In this document: positions 25,241 to 33,979 of the stretch, piece by piece | How positions within the stretch are numbered: the stretch's first letter is position 1 | Layout of the letters: each line of letters starts with the position of its first letter | Notes under the pieces: model-generated | Told to the model about the DNA's origin: nothing | What the model saw: only the letters and a program-made list of their open reading frames with translations | Database searches by the model: none | Source of the DNA: Chloroflexi bacterium 54-19 | GTDB taxonomy: Bacteria; Chloroflexota; Chloroflexia; Chloroheliales; Chloroheliaceae | Direction: 5' to 3' | Length of the DNA: 64,000 nucleotides | NCBI GenBank assembly: GCA_001898225.1 | Contig: MKTJ01000051.1 | Span: forward strand, 1-64,000 | Made by a program: the position numbers and the translations under genes

Positions 25241-27412
25241 ATGTTTCTGCTACGAAAAAATAGGAATGAACGTCTTCAGTCTCTTTCGAAGTCAAGAAAT
25301 AAAAGAAATCAGCTAAAGAAGATAAACAACTCCCGCCTTGTTTTGACCACGATGTTTATTGCAATCCTGTTAGGAGGCCCAGGTTTCTTTGTTTTTAGTT
25401 TTAACCTGACGGAGGCGGCTGCCCCGGTATGGTCGCCACCGGCCATTTTGTTACCTTATGTCGGCGGTATGCCGAGCCTTTGCGTTAATCCACTCGACTC
25501 AACTATGTCCTACCTGGTAGGTAGCGGCGGATACGGTGAAACCACTGGCAGCGAAGGCAATAACTGGCTGAACGGCACCTTTACCAAGCTCAGTGACCTG
25601 CCTGGCACCGGAAGCTGTGCTTTTAACGAGTTTGGCACTCTGCACGCGGTCTGGTCGCTCAGAGGTGATAGCGGTACTTTTAATATTTACTACAATTCGG
25701 TTCAGAAGGGGTCCGGCAACGTTCCACTCTACCGTAACTTAACAAAGGAAATCTACGGTCAGGATAAATACACCCTTGATGCCCACATTGCGGTTTCAAT
25801 CCAACAGAAGAAGGTTTTCATCATCTACCGGGAAAGAAGTGACAATGGCGACCCTCTCATGTTTATTGAGAGTGATACTCAGGGGGATACCTGGAGTAAA
25901 CCTCTTAATCTGGGAACCTTAAGCGGCTACCGACCTGCCGAGCCTGAACTGATTGTAGATAAAGCCGGTCTGCCCCATGTCTTTTATGGTGTCTTCAGAG
26001 AAGGCGGTCCCTCAGTCATTTATCACCGGATGCGCCTTGCCAATGGAAGCTGGGTCGCGCCTGAAAACATCACGGGCAATGACCTTTCCCGGCCAATCTG
26101 GACTCAGGCTGAACTTGATCCTGTCAGCGGCGACATTTATGTTAGCTGGGTCGAAGGGCAAACCGGTATATCTCATTGGAACGCGACTACTGGGAAATGG
26201 ACTACTACCCCGAATATCAGTAACAGCGGGGGCCGGGCTTTCTTTCCAACTATTGCTGTCAATTCTCAAACAGGGGTGATCTGGGACATCTGGGCGGATG
26301 GTCCCAACATCTGGTCCAGGCAGAGCCTCGACCACGGGCAGACCTGGCAGGGAAAAGAACTGGTGGTAAACGAAGATGCTGCCAAAATTGGCCGGATGTA
26401 TGGCCTTAAGGCTCGCTCGACCAGGGGTATCATCTATCTGCTGATTTCGGCGGACCAACTTGATCCACTCTATTATGTTGGTTCAACCCTTTCACTCATG
26501 ACCTTTGACCAGAGTATTAGCACTCCGGGAATAACCCCGACCACTTCTCCGAAGGCCACCGGAACACCGGGCGGCACCACCACGCCGGTTATACAACCAA
26601 CTTTAAGTCCAGAGCCGCTAACACCGGGTCCAACGGCGACGCCAGAAATTACCCAATCTGCTCCTACCATTACGCCCCAGCCTACAGCCACCCTTCTCCC
26701 GACGGTTACTCCTCAACCAACAGCTACGCCGATACCGACTGCCACTCCTCAGCCGACCGCAACGCCCATAGTTTTCCCAACCGCTATTCCAACATCAACG
26801 GCGCAATCTACTATTACTCCTACCAGCATTCCAACGGCTACACCCAAACCTGTTGCGCCAACTTCAACCAGTATACCTTTACCTGTGCCTGCCCAGGTTC
26901 CCGGCCAATCTCAAAACCAGCCTAGCCAGTCGGGACAGGCGCAGACTCCTACACCTACACAACCACCTGCGACCTTACCAGCGACTGCAACAGTCCCACC
27001 TGAGGTTTTGGAAGCAACTGCAATGGCGGAAGCCCAGCGAATCGCCGCAGCGACCCCCCAAAGTCTGGTAGTGCCGCTCGCACCACCTGGAAGCGGTGGC
27101 AAAGGTCCGCTGCTTGTTTTGCCAAGTTCTACTCCAATTCCAACCGCGACCGTACCGGCAACAGCAACACCCCAGCCGACTGCGACTACTAACCCGTCCC
27201 AGTTGACGGCTACAGTCAGGTCAGAAATGACGGTTGCTGCTCAGAATACAAAAACGGCTTCCAACATGCCCTCCCAGCAGACCATAGTGAAAGAAGCTGG
27301 ACTAACTCAGAATGTTCCACCGGCAACCGGACCTTTATGGCTGCTACCACTGGGTCTGGCAGTTGCCGGGAAGGGTTTGTTAAACCTGCTGGCTTTCCGA
27401 TTACGACCCTGA
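25241..27412 (+). CDS. Large secreted Asp-box (sialidase-like) stalk protein
   Basis: This 723-residue protein has a basic N-terminus and a signal-type hydrophobic segment at about residues 33-60. A beta-propeller-like region follows at about 65-425 with Asp-box motifs: S-D-T-Q-G-D-T-W and S-L-D-H-G-Q-T-W fit S-x-D-x-G-x-T-W. Then comes a long Pro/Thr/Ala repeat stalk (about 430-680, many T-P-T-A-T-P units). The C-terminus reads V-P-P-A-T-G, a hydrophobic segment and R-L-R-P, which resembles a non-standard cell-wall sorting signal. Asp-box propellers occur in sialidases and in non-enzymatic adhesins; catalytic Arg/Tyr residues of sialidases were not verified. A role as a donor-cell surface adhesin is inferred from its place in the T4SS operon. 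Confidence 0.6.
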   Translation: MFLLRKNRNERLQSLSKSRNKRNQLKKINNSRLVLTTMFIAILLGGPGFFVFSFNLTEAAAPVWSPPAILLPYVGGMPSLCVNPLDSTMSYLVGSGGYGETTGSEGNNWLNGTFTKLSDLPGTGSCAFNEFGTLHAVWSLRGDSGTFNIYYNSVQKGSGNVPLYRNLTKEIYGQDKYTLDAHIAVSIQQKKVFIIYRERSDNGDPLMFIESDTQGDTWSKPLNLGTLSGYRPAEPELIVDKAGLPHVFYGVFREGGPSVIYHRMRLANGSWVAPENITGNDLSRPIWTQAELDPVSGDIYVSWVEGQTGISHWNATTGKWTTTPNISNSGGRAFFPTIAVNSQTGVIWDIWADGPNIWSRQSLDHGQTWQGKELVVNEDAAKIGRMYGLKARSTRGIIYLLISADQLDPLYYVGSTLSLMTFDQSISTPGITPTTSPKATGTPGGTTTPVIQPTLSPEPLTPGPTATPEITQSAPTITPQPTATLLPTVTPQPTATPIPTATPQPTATPIVFPTAIPTSTAQSTITPTSIPTATPKPVAPTSTSIPLPVPAQVPGQSQNQPSQSGQAQTPTPTQPPATLPATATVPPEVLEATAMAEAQRIAAATPQSLVVPLAPPGSGGKGPLLVLPSSTPIPTATVPATATPQPTATTNPSQLTATVRSEMTVAAQNTKTASNMPSQQTIVKEAGLTQNVPPATGPLWLLPLGLAVAGKGLLNLLAFRLRP

Positions 27413-27461
27413 CAAATCCTTTGGAGCAGATGAAAGTTAATGGTGATGAAGGTGGCACAGT

Positions 27462-29885
27462 ATGTTTGATCCTTATTCTTCACGGGGAACTCGAACGGCT
27501 AAGAAAGGAATTACGTTTGGTAGCGAACTGAAACGGCTTTTTGGAGGTGTTTTTAGATTTCCTATTACCGTGATCTTCGTAATAGCTCCACTCCTGCTTG
27601 CTTTATGTGGAGGACTTGACCTGCTTGTAAGCTGGTTATATGGAATATCCCACCACGGCCTCGCGGATGCCCGGCCAACCGTTTTCTGGTTGGATTGCCT
27701 GACGGACCAATCCAAAAAACTGTGTAAGGGTCTGTATTTTGGCAGCGTTTCAGGAAATGTGAAAATCCGGCTCTGGCCTTTTCAACAGCCACTTAACCCA
27801 CCATATTTTTATCTCGCCCTGGTGGGGATTGCCTGGACTGCCTTCCTTTCTATCGGAAACCCCAGGCTAAAACCGCTTGGTAGGTTACTGACCCAGATGT
27901 TTTACCTCAGCTTTAGAAAGAAGGTTGAAAACGAAGAGAAGCGTAACAGCCTTATTCCCTGGAAGAACAGTAAAGAGCCGGACGAGAAAAGTTGGGTTAT
28001 TGGCGGAGTTGTAACGCGATTATGGGACAGCGACCCCGGTTACTTTAGCTTTGTGCGTCAGGAAAAGCAACTACCCGAACCATACCTGTTAAGCTCTCGC
28101 ATTCTCCAGACTAACCTGACCATAGTTGCCCCACCCGGTCAAGGCAAAACAGGCTCTATTTTTCAACCTCTTGTAGCCTATTCCAGGCGAATACAAGGAG
28201 CAGCCATCTTTTTTGACAGTAAAGGCAACGATTTCAACCCGGATTATTTCGATTACAACTTTGACCTGAATGACCCATCATCTTCGATAAAAATTAATCT
28301 CTTCTCAGGAGTGACACCGGCCCAGGCTGGGGAACGCCTGAGCGAAGCCCTTATACCGGAATTAAGCGAAGATAAGCAGTATTTTTCCAATAACGCCAAA
28401 GACACTATGGCAACCCTGGTGGCTGCGCATCACGCCAGTTTCAACCGGCTACCGGAGCTTTCCCAGCTTCAGCATTACCTGACCTATTCCTCTCAACTTG
28501 AACGCTTGATTCAAAAGGTGATGGATAACCTTAAAGAAGACAGACAGCAAGAGGGGTTACTGTTGGCGGCAGGGATACGTCGGATTATCAAGTTAATGGA
28601 GAATAAGAACGACATTCTGGGCAGTCTGGCTACCGCGATTTCACCCTTTCTAACTGAGCCGGTTTCTTCCCTACTGGTGGCAAATCCGGGTAGCAGCTCT
28701 TACACCATTGAGGAACTACTTAAAAAGCCTGGCCTGGTCCGGTTGGGCCTTCCCGTAGCAGATAATCCCCGGATTGCCCCGATGATTGGCAGGCTGGTGC
28801 TGGCCCAATTCACCTTTGCGGTTTTATCGCCCGGTTGCAACACCCGTATTTTCAAGCTGGCTGCCGTAGATGAAGCCCATAACTTTGTAACGCCCAGCAT
28901 CGCTAAAGGCATGGCCCATGCTAGAAGCAATAATGCCGGGTACGCCCTGGCTGTCCAGACTCTTTCCCAGATCGAAGAGAAAGGTAAATCCTTACTCAAT
29001 ACTATCTTTGCAGCCTCCGGCACCAAGATAGTGATGGCCGGGGTAGGAGACGAGGATGCCGAGCGGTTTTCACGGACCTTTGGAGAAGTTGAATTGCCCT
29101 ATGTGACTCACAGTCAGAACAGCAGTAAGTCTAGCGGACATTCGAGCAGCGCCAACCGGCACCGGGGTCACGAGCTTGAATTCTTTCCGGGCGGTAGCGG
29201 GTCTGAACACCGTTCAAGTCTTGGTCAGAGCCGGACTAACATAAACAATCGTATACAAGGTGAAGGTTCAAATGAGCAGCTACGCTTGAGGCGGCTTTTC
29301 CTGCCTTCAGAAATCCGTTCTTTGCCATTAAGGCATGCCATTATCGAGTCGAGTGACGCCTTTGGACATCGCTGGCCTGCTCAGGTGATAAACATGGACC
29401 GGGAGTTGGTCAAGGAGCTTGAGAATCAACTGGATGGCAAAAGATCCAAAAGGGAAAAGGAAATTAGCCCAAAAGAACCGGCCTGGGTTGAAGAAGCGGT
29501 AATCCTTAGGCCAACTGGCGAAGCAGAATCTGCCTTTAATTCTCAAACTCAGGAAAAAGGAGGTAGCCAATTAGCAAGCGATGCAGTAACTTGCTCAAAA
29601 GAAAATAAGGATAAAACGGAGCCAGTTGCAGTAAAGGAAGAACCCGAAGCGAAAGCAAAGCCTGTTGAGGAAGAAAAAGGCAAGCAGTTCGAAAATATAT
29701 CGGATAAAGCACCTGAACCGGAAAAAGGTTTGTTAGAAATTACAGAAAAATCATTAGAAGGTTCAAATTCAAAGAAAGCCCCTGAAGATTTAAGTTTTGT
29801 TGAGGAAGAAAGTGAGGTCAGAAAGTCCGAGGAAAAAGATCCTCTCGAAGAGATTATGTTCGGTAAATACGAAGGTGAAGTATGA
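27462..29885 (+). CDS. VirD4/TraG-type coupling protein
   Basis: This ATPase delivers the DNA-protein substrate to the secretion channel. It is 807 residues long with two membrane segments at about residues 27-50 and 108-130. The Walker A motif is P-P-G-Q-G-K-T near 224-230, the F-F-D-S-K-G segment lies about 25 residues later, and Walker B is A-V-D-E-A-H near 467-472. The last 150 residues are acidic and Lys/Glu rich, without structure visible by eye. The gene is in the T4SS operon and overlaps the following gene by four bases. The acidic tail may bind the substrate-processing proteins encoded next. Confidence 0.85.
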   Translation: MFDPYSSRGTRTAKKGITFGSELKRLFGGVFRFPITVIFVIAPLLLALCGGLDLLVSWLYGISHHGLADARPTVFWLDCLTDQSKKLCKGLYFGSVSGNVKIRLWPFQQPLNPPYFYLALVGIAWTAFLSIGNPRLKPLGRLLTQMFYLSFRKKVENEEKRNSLIPWKNSKEPDEKSWVIGGVVTRLWDSDPGYFSFVRQEKQLPEPYLLSSRILQTNLTIVAPPGQGKTGSIFQPLVAYSRRIQGAAIFFDSKGNDFNPDYFDYNFDLNDPSSSIKINLFSGVTPAQAGERLSEALIPELSEDKQYFSNNAKDTMATLVAAHHASFNRLPELSQLQHYLTYSSQLERLIQKVMDNLKEDRQQEGLLLAAGIRRIIKLMENKNDILGSLATAISPFLTEPVSSLLVANPGSSSYTIEELLKKPGLVRLGLPVADNPRIAPMIGRLVLAQFTFAVLSPGCNTRIFKLAAVDEAHNFVTPSIAKGMAHARSNNAGYALAVQTLSQIEEKGKSLLNTIFAASGTKIVMAGVGDEDAERFSRTFGEVELPYVTHSQNSSKSSGHSSSANRHRGHELEFFPGGSGSEHRSSLGQSRTNINNRIQGEGSNEQLRLRRLFLPSEIRSLPLRHAIIESSDAFGHRWPAQVINMDRELVKELENQLDGKRSKREKEISPKEPAWVEEAVILRPTGEAESAFNSQTQEKGGSQLASDAVTCSKENKDKTEPVAVKEEPEAKAKPVEEEKGKQFENISDKAPEPEKGLLEITEKSLEGSNSKKAPEDLSFVEEESEVRKSEEKDPLEEIMFGKYEGEV

Positions 29886-30631
29886 CAAATCAAACTCAAG
29901 AAAATCCTCATGAAAGCGTCGCCACAAGTAAAACAGGCAAACCTTTTACCAGAGAGGATATGAAAAAAAGCATAACCGAAATTCTGGAATTTGTTGGTAC
30001 GGATGGGTTAGCCAGCCTGGAAAATTTGTACGACAAATTCTGGCCCGGCTTAGGAGTGCAAAGCTGTCGGAGGTTTTTAAGCCAGCTTGAAAGAGCAGGC
30101 TGGTTGGAGCGTCACTTTATACATGTCAGGAAGCCTGGGCAACTCGTCTTTACCCTGACAGTTAGAGGCGCAAAAGACCATTTCGGTCAGGCGGCGCGAA
30201 AGAACCTTATGATTGGCTTACCCGCCAATGGCGAAATAAAACAACAATTGTTAGCACAACAGGCCAGGTTGCAGTTGGAAAAACAATTTGCAGCAGAAGG
30301 TAAGCGGATAATCGAATGGCAAAACGAACGGCAACTTCGGCGGGAAACTGTCAGAAATATCAAATCGGGCATTTCAACCCTTTCCACTCTTAACGATATA
30401 GCTGATGCCAGAATGACCGTCCAGACTCAGGAAGGTTGCGTTTACCGGCAAGAAATAGAAATTGACGGGGAGTATTACGGCCAGATGCTCAAAAATAAAA
30501 TTGAGACTTACAGGCAGAAAGGTACACCAATATTATGGGTAACTACCTCAAACAGGGCTAACAGAATAAAGAGTGAAATAGCCAGAGCCTTTGCGACCAA
30601 TATTTCCCTGTTTGTCCCGGACAATTACTGA
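29882..30631 (+). CDS. Replication-relaxation-like DNA-processing protein
   Basis: A 249-residue protein with an N-terminal winged-helix part (about residues 25-105) and a C-terminal alpha/beta part in which A-D-A-R-M-T-V leads to E-I-E-I-D-G-E-Y and K-I-E-T-Y. This succession, together with L-W-V-T-T and a basic R-I, matches the replication-relaxation family (proposed plasmid mobilisation proteins) and resembles the protein encoded at 52950-53957. The acidic E-x-E/D spacing is reminiscent of PD-(D/E)xK-type cores, although no catalytic role is proven. It is coupled to the coupling ATPase gene by an ATGA overlap. Confidence 0.6.
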   Translation: MTNQTQENPHESVATSKTGKPFTREDMKKSITEILEFVGTDGLASLENLYDKFWPGLGVQSCRRFLSQLERAGWLERHFIHVRKPGQLVFTLTVRGAKDHFGQAARKNLMIGLPANGEIKQQLLAQQARLQLEKQFAAEGKRIIEWQNERQLRRETVRNIKSGISTLSTLNDIADARMTVQTQEGCVYRQEIEIDGEYYGQMLKNKIETYRQKGTPILWVTTSNRANRIKSEIARAFATNISLFVPDNY

Positions 30632-30684
30632 AAATCAGCAGGAAATCAAACCAAACGCGAAACCAAATAAAGTAGGAGGAGATT

Positions 30685-31524
30685 ATGGTTACTCAGACTG
30701 AAGCAACCAAGGTTAATCATTTGAATGGCTTGGAAAAGGCTTTAACCGACCGCAGGCACCAGATCCTACAACTTTTAGCCCAATATCGTTTTCTTACAAC
30801 AAATCAAATTCACAGCCTCCTGCAACCGGAGCGGCCTGTTAAGAAGACCTGGAAAGAACTGGACCGGCTAAGAAAACTGGGAATGATTAAGAGCGTTTCC
30901 TACGAGTCTGAAAAGGGTATTTACGGTGAACTATGCTGGCTACTTCTCCTTAGAGGGGCTAAAGTTATCGATTTTCGTGGGTTTGGCAGAAATAACCTGA
31001 GAACACCAAGCCCTGAAAAGGTAGCTTACAGGACTCTAGAACTGATTCTTGAATGGCAAGTTCAACATGCTGGTAGTAATTCTTTTGCGAATTGGAGCCT
31101 GGAAAAACCCCAAAATTTAAGGGCCAGAAATTCACAGCAACACACCAGTCAATGTTACCGGCTAATTGAAGCAATAAATTGGAAAATCTACCGGCAAACC
31201 GGACATAAGCCGGAGAATCCAGAAGGCTTTCAAACCCTGTGCGTTCCGACAAAAGCCAACGATTTTGTGGCCTATACAGCTTCCGACAACCGGCTGGCTG
31301 TTGTACTTATTCTGCCACCTGTCCATGCTTCTGAGAAATTCTGGTTATCGCGCATCGAACAATACCAGGAGCTTGCAAAGGAATTGCCGGTATTCGGTGT
31401 TTTTGAGGATGACAAGGAGGCCCTGATCTATAAACCCTTGCTGAATCCTCATGGGTTGCGGGTAACTACCCTGAACCGGATTAGTGTCCTGCTGGAGTCA
31501 ATTGCCAGTCATCCAAAGATTTAA
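30685..31524 (+). CDS. Replication-relaxation family winged-helix protein
   Basis: This 279-residue protein starts with R-R-H-Q-I-L-Q-L-L-A-Q-Y-R-F-L-T-T, the winged-helix entry typical of replication-relaxation proteins, followed by L-D-R-L-R-K-L-G-M-I as the recognition part. The C-terminal half has alternating strands and helices, but the P-D-x-x-F/E-x-D core of the family is degenerate here. The start at 30685 has a strong A-G-G-A-G-G-A-G site. It is the last large gene of the conjugation operon and probably takes part in DNA processing or its regulation. Confidence 0.6.
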   Translation: MVTQTEATKVNHLNGLEKALTDRRHQILQLLAQYRFLTTNQIHSLLQPERPVKKTWKELDRLRKLGMIKSVSYESEKGIYGELCWLLLLRGAKVIDFRGFGRNNLRTPSPEKVAYRTLELILEWQVQHAGSNSFANWSLEKPQNLRARNSQQHTSQCYRLIEAINWKIYRQTGHKPENPEGFQTLCVPTKANDFVAYTASDNRLAVVLILPPVHASEKFWLSRIEQYQELAKELPVFGVFEDDKEALIYKPLLNPHGLRVTTLNRISVLLESIASHPKI

Positions 31525-31531
31525 TTTGAGT

Positions 31532-31629
31532 GTTGTGGGTTATGGCAGTTGTGGGCTATGACACAAGAGAGGGGATTGGTTATGGCATCAGTGTTCCCCA
31601 CGAGTGTTCCCCTTCGGTGTCCCCCACAT
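31532..31629. repeat. Two sets of short tandem direct repeats between conjugation and recombinase genes
   Basis: Set one is a 16-base unit beginning GTTGTGGG at 31532-31547 and 31548-31563 (14 of 16 identical), with a partial third copy (GGTTATGGCA) shortly after. Set two is a 13-base period starting GTGTTCCCC at 31591, 31604 and 31617 (the third reads GTGTCCCCC). The 31525-31851 gap contains no supported gene. Iteron-like repeats here could mark a transfer origin, a replication origin or recombinase-binding sites. Confidence 0.6.
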
Positions 31630-31851
31630 TTTGAACTCAAAACAAACACCTTTCAGAAGACAATCTAAATGACCAAAGAGTCTGATAACCTGATGTGATT
31701 CTGAAAGGGGGATTGGGAAATAATAAAGGAATAGGAAGAAATAGATAGGAGGGGAAAAAGAATAAAAAGCTGCGGTGCTTTTAAGTTGGAAAGGTAGGGT
31801 TTTGACAAATCCTGCGTGAATATTCAAAATCTAGAAGGGTAGGGTCTCAAA

Positions 31852-32049
31852 ATGGATGCTAATTTTCCAATACCAGAGGGTGATAAAAATAGTAAGTTAC
31901 CTGCCGAGAGCACAAGGATGAAACAGCCTCTGAACAGCCCTTATAAAATAGAGCTGAGTTACCAGGCAGTAAACCGACTGGCTCGAATACTGGCCGAAAT
32001 AGCGGAAAGTAATTCAAAGGATGCAACAAAACCAAGTCAAGGTGAATAA
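31852..32049 (+). CDS. Small hypothetical protein ahead of the serine recombinase
   Basis: A 65-residue protein of unknown function, hydrophilic at first and then helical (Y-Q-A-V-N-R-L-A-R-I-L-A-E-I-A-E). Its end overlaps the recombinase gene by 29 bases, which implies translational coupling. Small genes at this position are often recombinase accessory proteins or directionality factors, but nothing in the sequence shows DNA binding. Confidence 0.5.
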   Translation: MDANFPIPEGDKNSKLPAESTRMKQPLNSPYKIELSYQAVNRLARILAEIAESNSKDATKPSQGE

Positions 32050-33577
32050 ACGCGCTGCAGGTTATTTCAGAGTAAGTTCGGAAGAACAGGTTGAAGGCTA
32101 CAGTATTTCAGCCCAGGAACGCGCTTACCGCCTATTTGTGGAGGCTCACGGTTATACTTCGGTAGGCGAGTACAGCGACGAGGGTAGAAGCGCCCGAACT
32201 GATAATATCAAGAAAAGACCGCAATTTGCCCGAATGCTCCAGGATGCCCAGGCCGGCCTTTTTGATGTTATTGTTGTCCACAAGATGGACCGCTTCAGCC
32301 GGAGCTTGAGGGTAGCCGTCCAGGTCTTCGAACTTCTGGGTAAATGTAATATAGGATTAGTTTCTGTCTCAGAACCGAATCTTGACTACTCCACCCCACA
32401 AGGCAAGCTTTTCATGCACATGCTCTGGGCTTTAGCCCAGTTCTATTCGGATAACCTCTCTCAGGAAACCAAGAAAGGTAAAAACGAACGTAAGCTGCAA
32501 GGCTTATATAACGGCACACTTCCTTTCGGAGTTATTAAAGGGGAAAATGGTATCCCTATTCCTGACCGGCGGGACATCGGCCTGGGCCCAAATAGGACGA
32601 ATTATGATGGCGTCAAAATGATTTTTAACATGGCTGCCAGCGGATCAACTGCCAGGGAAATAGCCGAGAAATTGAATAGCTATGGTTACCGTACAACCGG
32701 TAGCTGGGGAAATAATCTTTTCACCAAGGACACCGTAACCGATATTTTGAGGAGCCGTTTTTACCTGGGTGAACTACCAGATGGAGAATATACCAAGGGA
32801 CACAGTAGCCGGGGAAGTTATACTAAAGGTATCGAGGGTAAACACGAGAAATTTATAGATCCTGAAATATGGGAGGCAGCTAAAAGAAACAGGGAAGCCA
32901 ATAATAAATATGGTAGTATAAAGATAACAAAAAAAGCTTCCACTTATTCGCTTTCCGGGTTACTTGTATGTTCGTATTGTGGTGGTAAAATGCATATACA
33001 AGGAAACCGAAGAGGTACGCCTTATCTATACTGTTACAAAAGGCAGCAGGGCATTGCTAAAGAGTGTCAGCAGCATGCTACCAAGCTAGAGATTTACGAA
33101 CAGCAGATAGAGCAATACCTGAGGTGCATTAAGTTACCGGAGGATTACCAGCAGCAAATAATCGAGGCCTACAAAAAAGAGGATGAAGAAGGTCCCGGCT
33201 TCGAGAAGATGCGCCAGGCCCTAACAAACCGGCTGAACCGCCTGAAAGAAATTTACGAGTGGGGCGATATGACTGCCGAGGAATACCGGTTTAAAAAAGA
33301 ACAACTGCGTAACGAGCTGGTATCTCTGCCTGCTCCTATTAGCACGCAAAAAGATAAACTTGAAAGCCTGGGAACTTACTTGAAAAACATCGGGGTATCC
33401 TGGCAGGACGCCAGTCAGGAACTGCGTAATGAGCTTGCGAGAACCCTTTTTGAAAAAATCAGGGTCGAAGACCATGAAATAAGGGGTATAACCCCAACGA
33501 GTGAGTTTATACCCCTTCTCACATTGTCAAGCTTCAGACAATGTATGGCAGAAGCGGAAGTGACGGGGCTCACATAA
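32021..33577 (+). CDS. Large serine recombinase (site-specific integrase)
   Basis: The 518-residue enzyme should integrate and excise the element. The resolvase domain (about residues 10-160) has the nucleophile Ser19 in F-R-V-S-S-E-E-Q, the conserved M-D-R-F-S-R-S segment and the long E helix. The recombinase domain follows (about 170-300). A zinc ribbon lies near 315-350 with C-S-Y-C and a downstream C-Y-x-R. A coiled-coil region is seen at about 370-430. The size and order are normal for integrases of integrative conjugative elements and phages. No xis is adjacent; the small HTH gene at 14.46 kb or the 65-residue gene could fill that role. Attachment sites were not found by eye. Confidence 0.9.
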   Translation: MQQNQVKVNKRAAGYFRVSSEEQVEGYSISAQERAYRLFVEAHGYTSVGEYSDEGRSARTDNIKKRPQFARMLQDAQAGLFDVIVVHKMDRFSRSLRVAVQVFELLGKCNIGLVSVSEPNLDYSTPQGKLFMHMLWALAQFYSDNLSQETKKGKNERKLQGLYNGTLPFGVIKGENGIPIPDRRDIGLGPNRTNYDGVKMIFNMAASGSTAREIAEKLNSYGYRTTGSWGNNLFTKDTVTDILRSRFYLGELPDGEYTKGHSSRGSYTKGIEGKHEKFIDPEIWEAAKRNREANNKYGSIKITKKASTYSLSGLLVCSYCGGKMHIQGNRRGTPYLYCYKRQQGIAKECQQHATKLEIYEQQIEQYLRCIKLPEDYQQQIIEAYKKEDEEGPGFEKMRQALTNRLNRLKEIYEWGDMTAEEYRFKKEQLRNELVSLPAPISTQKDKLESLGTYLKNIGVSWQDASQELRNELARTLFEKIRVEDHEIRGITPTSEFIPLLTLSSFRQCMAEAEVTGLT

Positions 33578-33846
33578 GCAATTACGAAAAATTGAGCGTA
33601 TCCCTTCACGAGCGCCAGGAAATTATTGATCCGAACTTTATTCCTCACTCGTTCCGGCTCAACGAGCCAAAAAAGCGCCTCTCTCGGTATTCTACTCCCC
33701 GTACCCAGATTCCACAAGAAAAGTGGCAGGAAATAGCGACTAAAAACGCTGCAGGCGAAAGTCTCAGGCAATTGGCCGGATTTTATGGTGTCTCCTATGA
33801 GGCAATTCGGCAGGTGGTAAAAAAAGCAACTGAGACTGAAACATAA
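33541..33846 (+). CDS. Small helix-turn-helix protein downstream of the recombinase
   Basis: A frame of 101 residues overlaps the recombinase end by 37 bases. Its C-terminal 40 residues form a clear resolvase-type HTH: W-Q-E-I-A-T-K-N-A-A-G-E-S-L-R-Q-L-A then Y-G-V-S-Y-E-A-I-R-Q-V-V. The N-terminal part has no recognisable fold, and translation may start further inside. It could assist the recombinase or regulate it. It is real if the overlap start is used; otherwise it is a remnant of a longer HTH gene. Confidence 0.5.
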   Translation: MYGRSGSDGAHISNYEKLSVSLHERQEIIDPNFIPHSFRLNEPKKRLSRYSTPRTQIPQEKWQEIATKNAAGESLRQLAGFYGVSYEAIRQVVKKATETET

Positions 33847-33979
33847 AATCAGCTTTTGTAAATTAATTTGGATTTTGTAAAAAACCTTGTACGATTCCTA
33901 TTATCAATTCAATTCTAAGTTATAATACAACACAGGTTCTACCTGAGGCTTAATAATATTGATTTTAGGAATTAAACTT

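Noticed and set aside
31588..31827. An open frame through the tandem repeats
   Set aside because: It exists only because of the low-complexity repeats and T/C-rich sequence; no start signal is seen.
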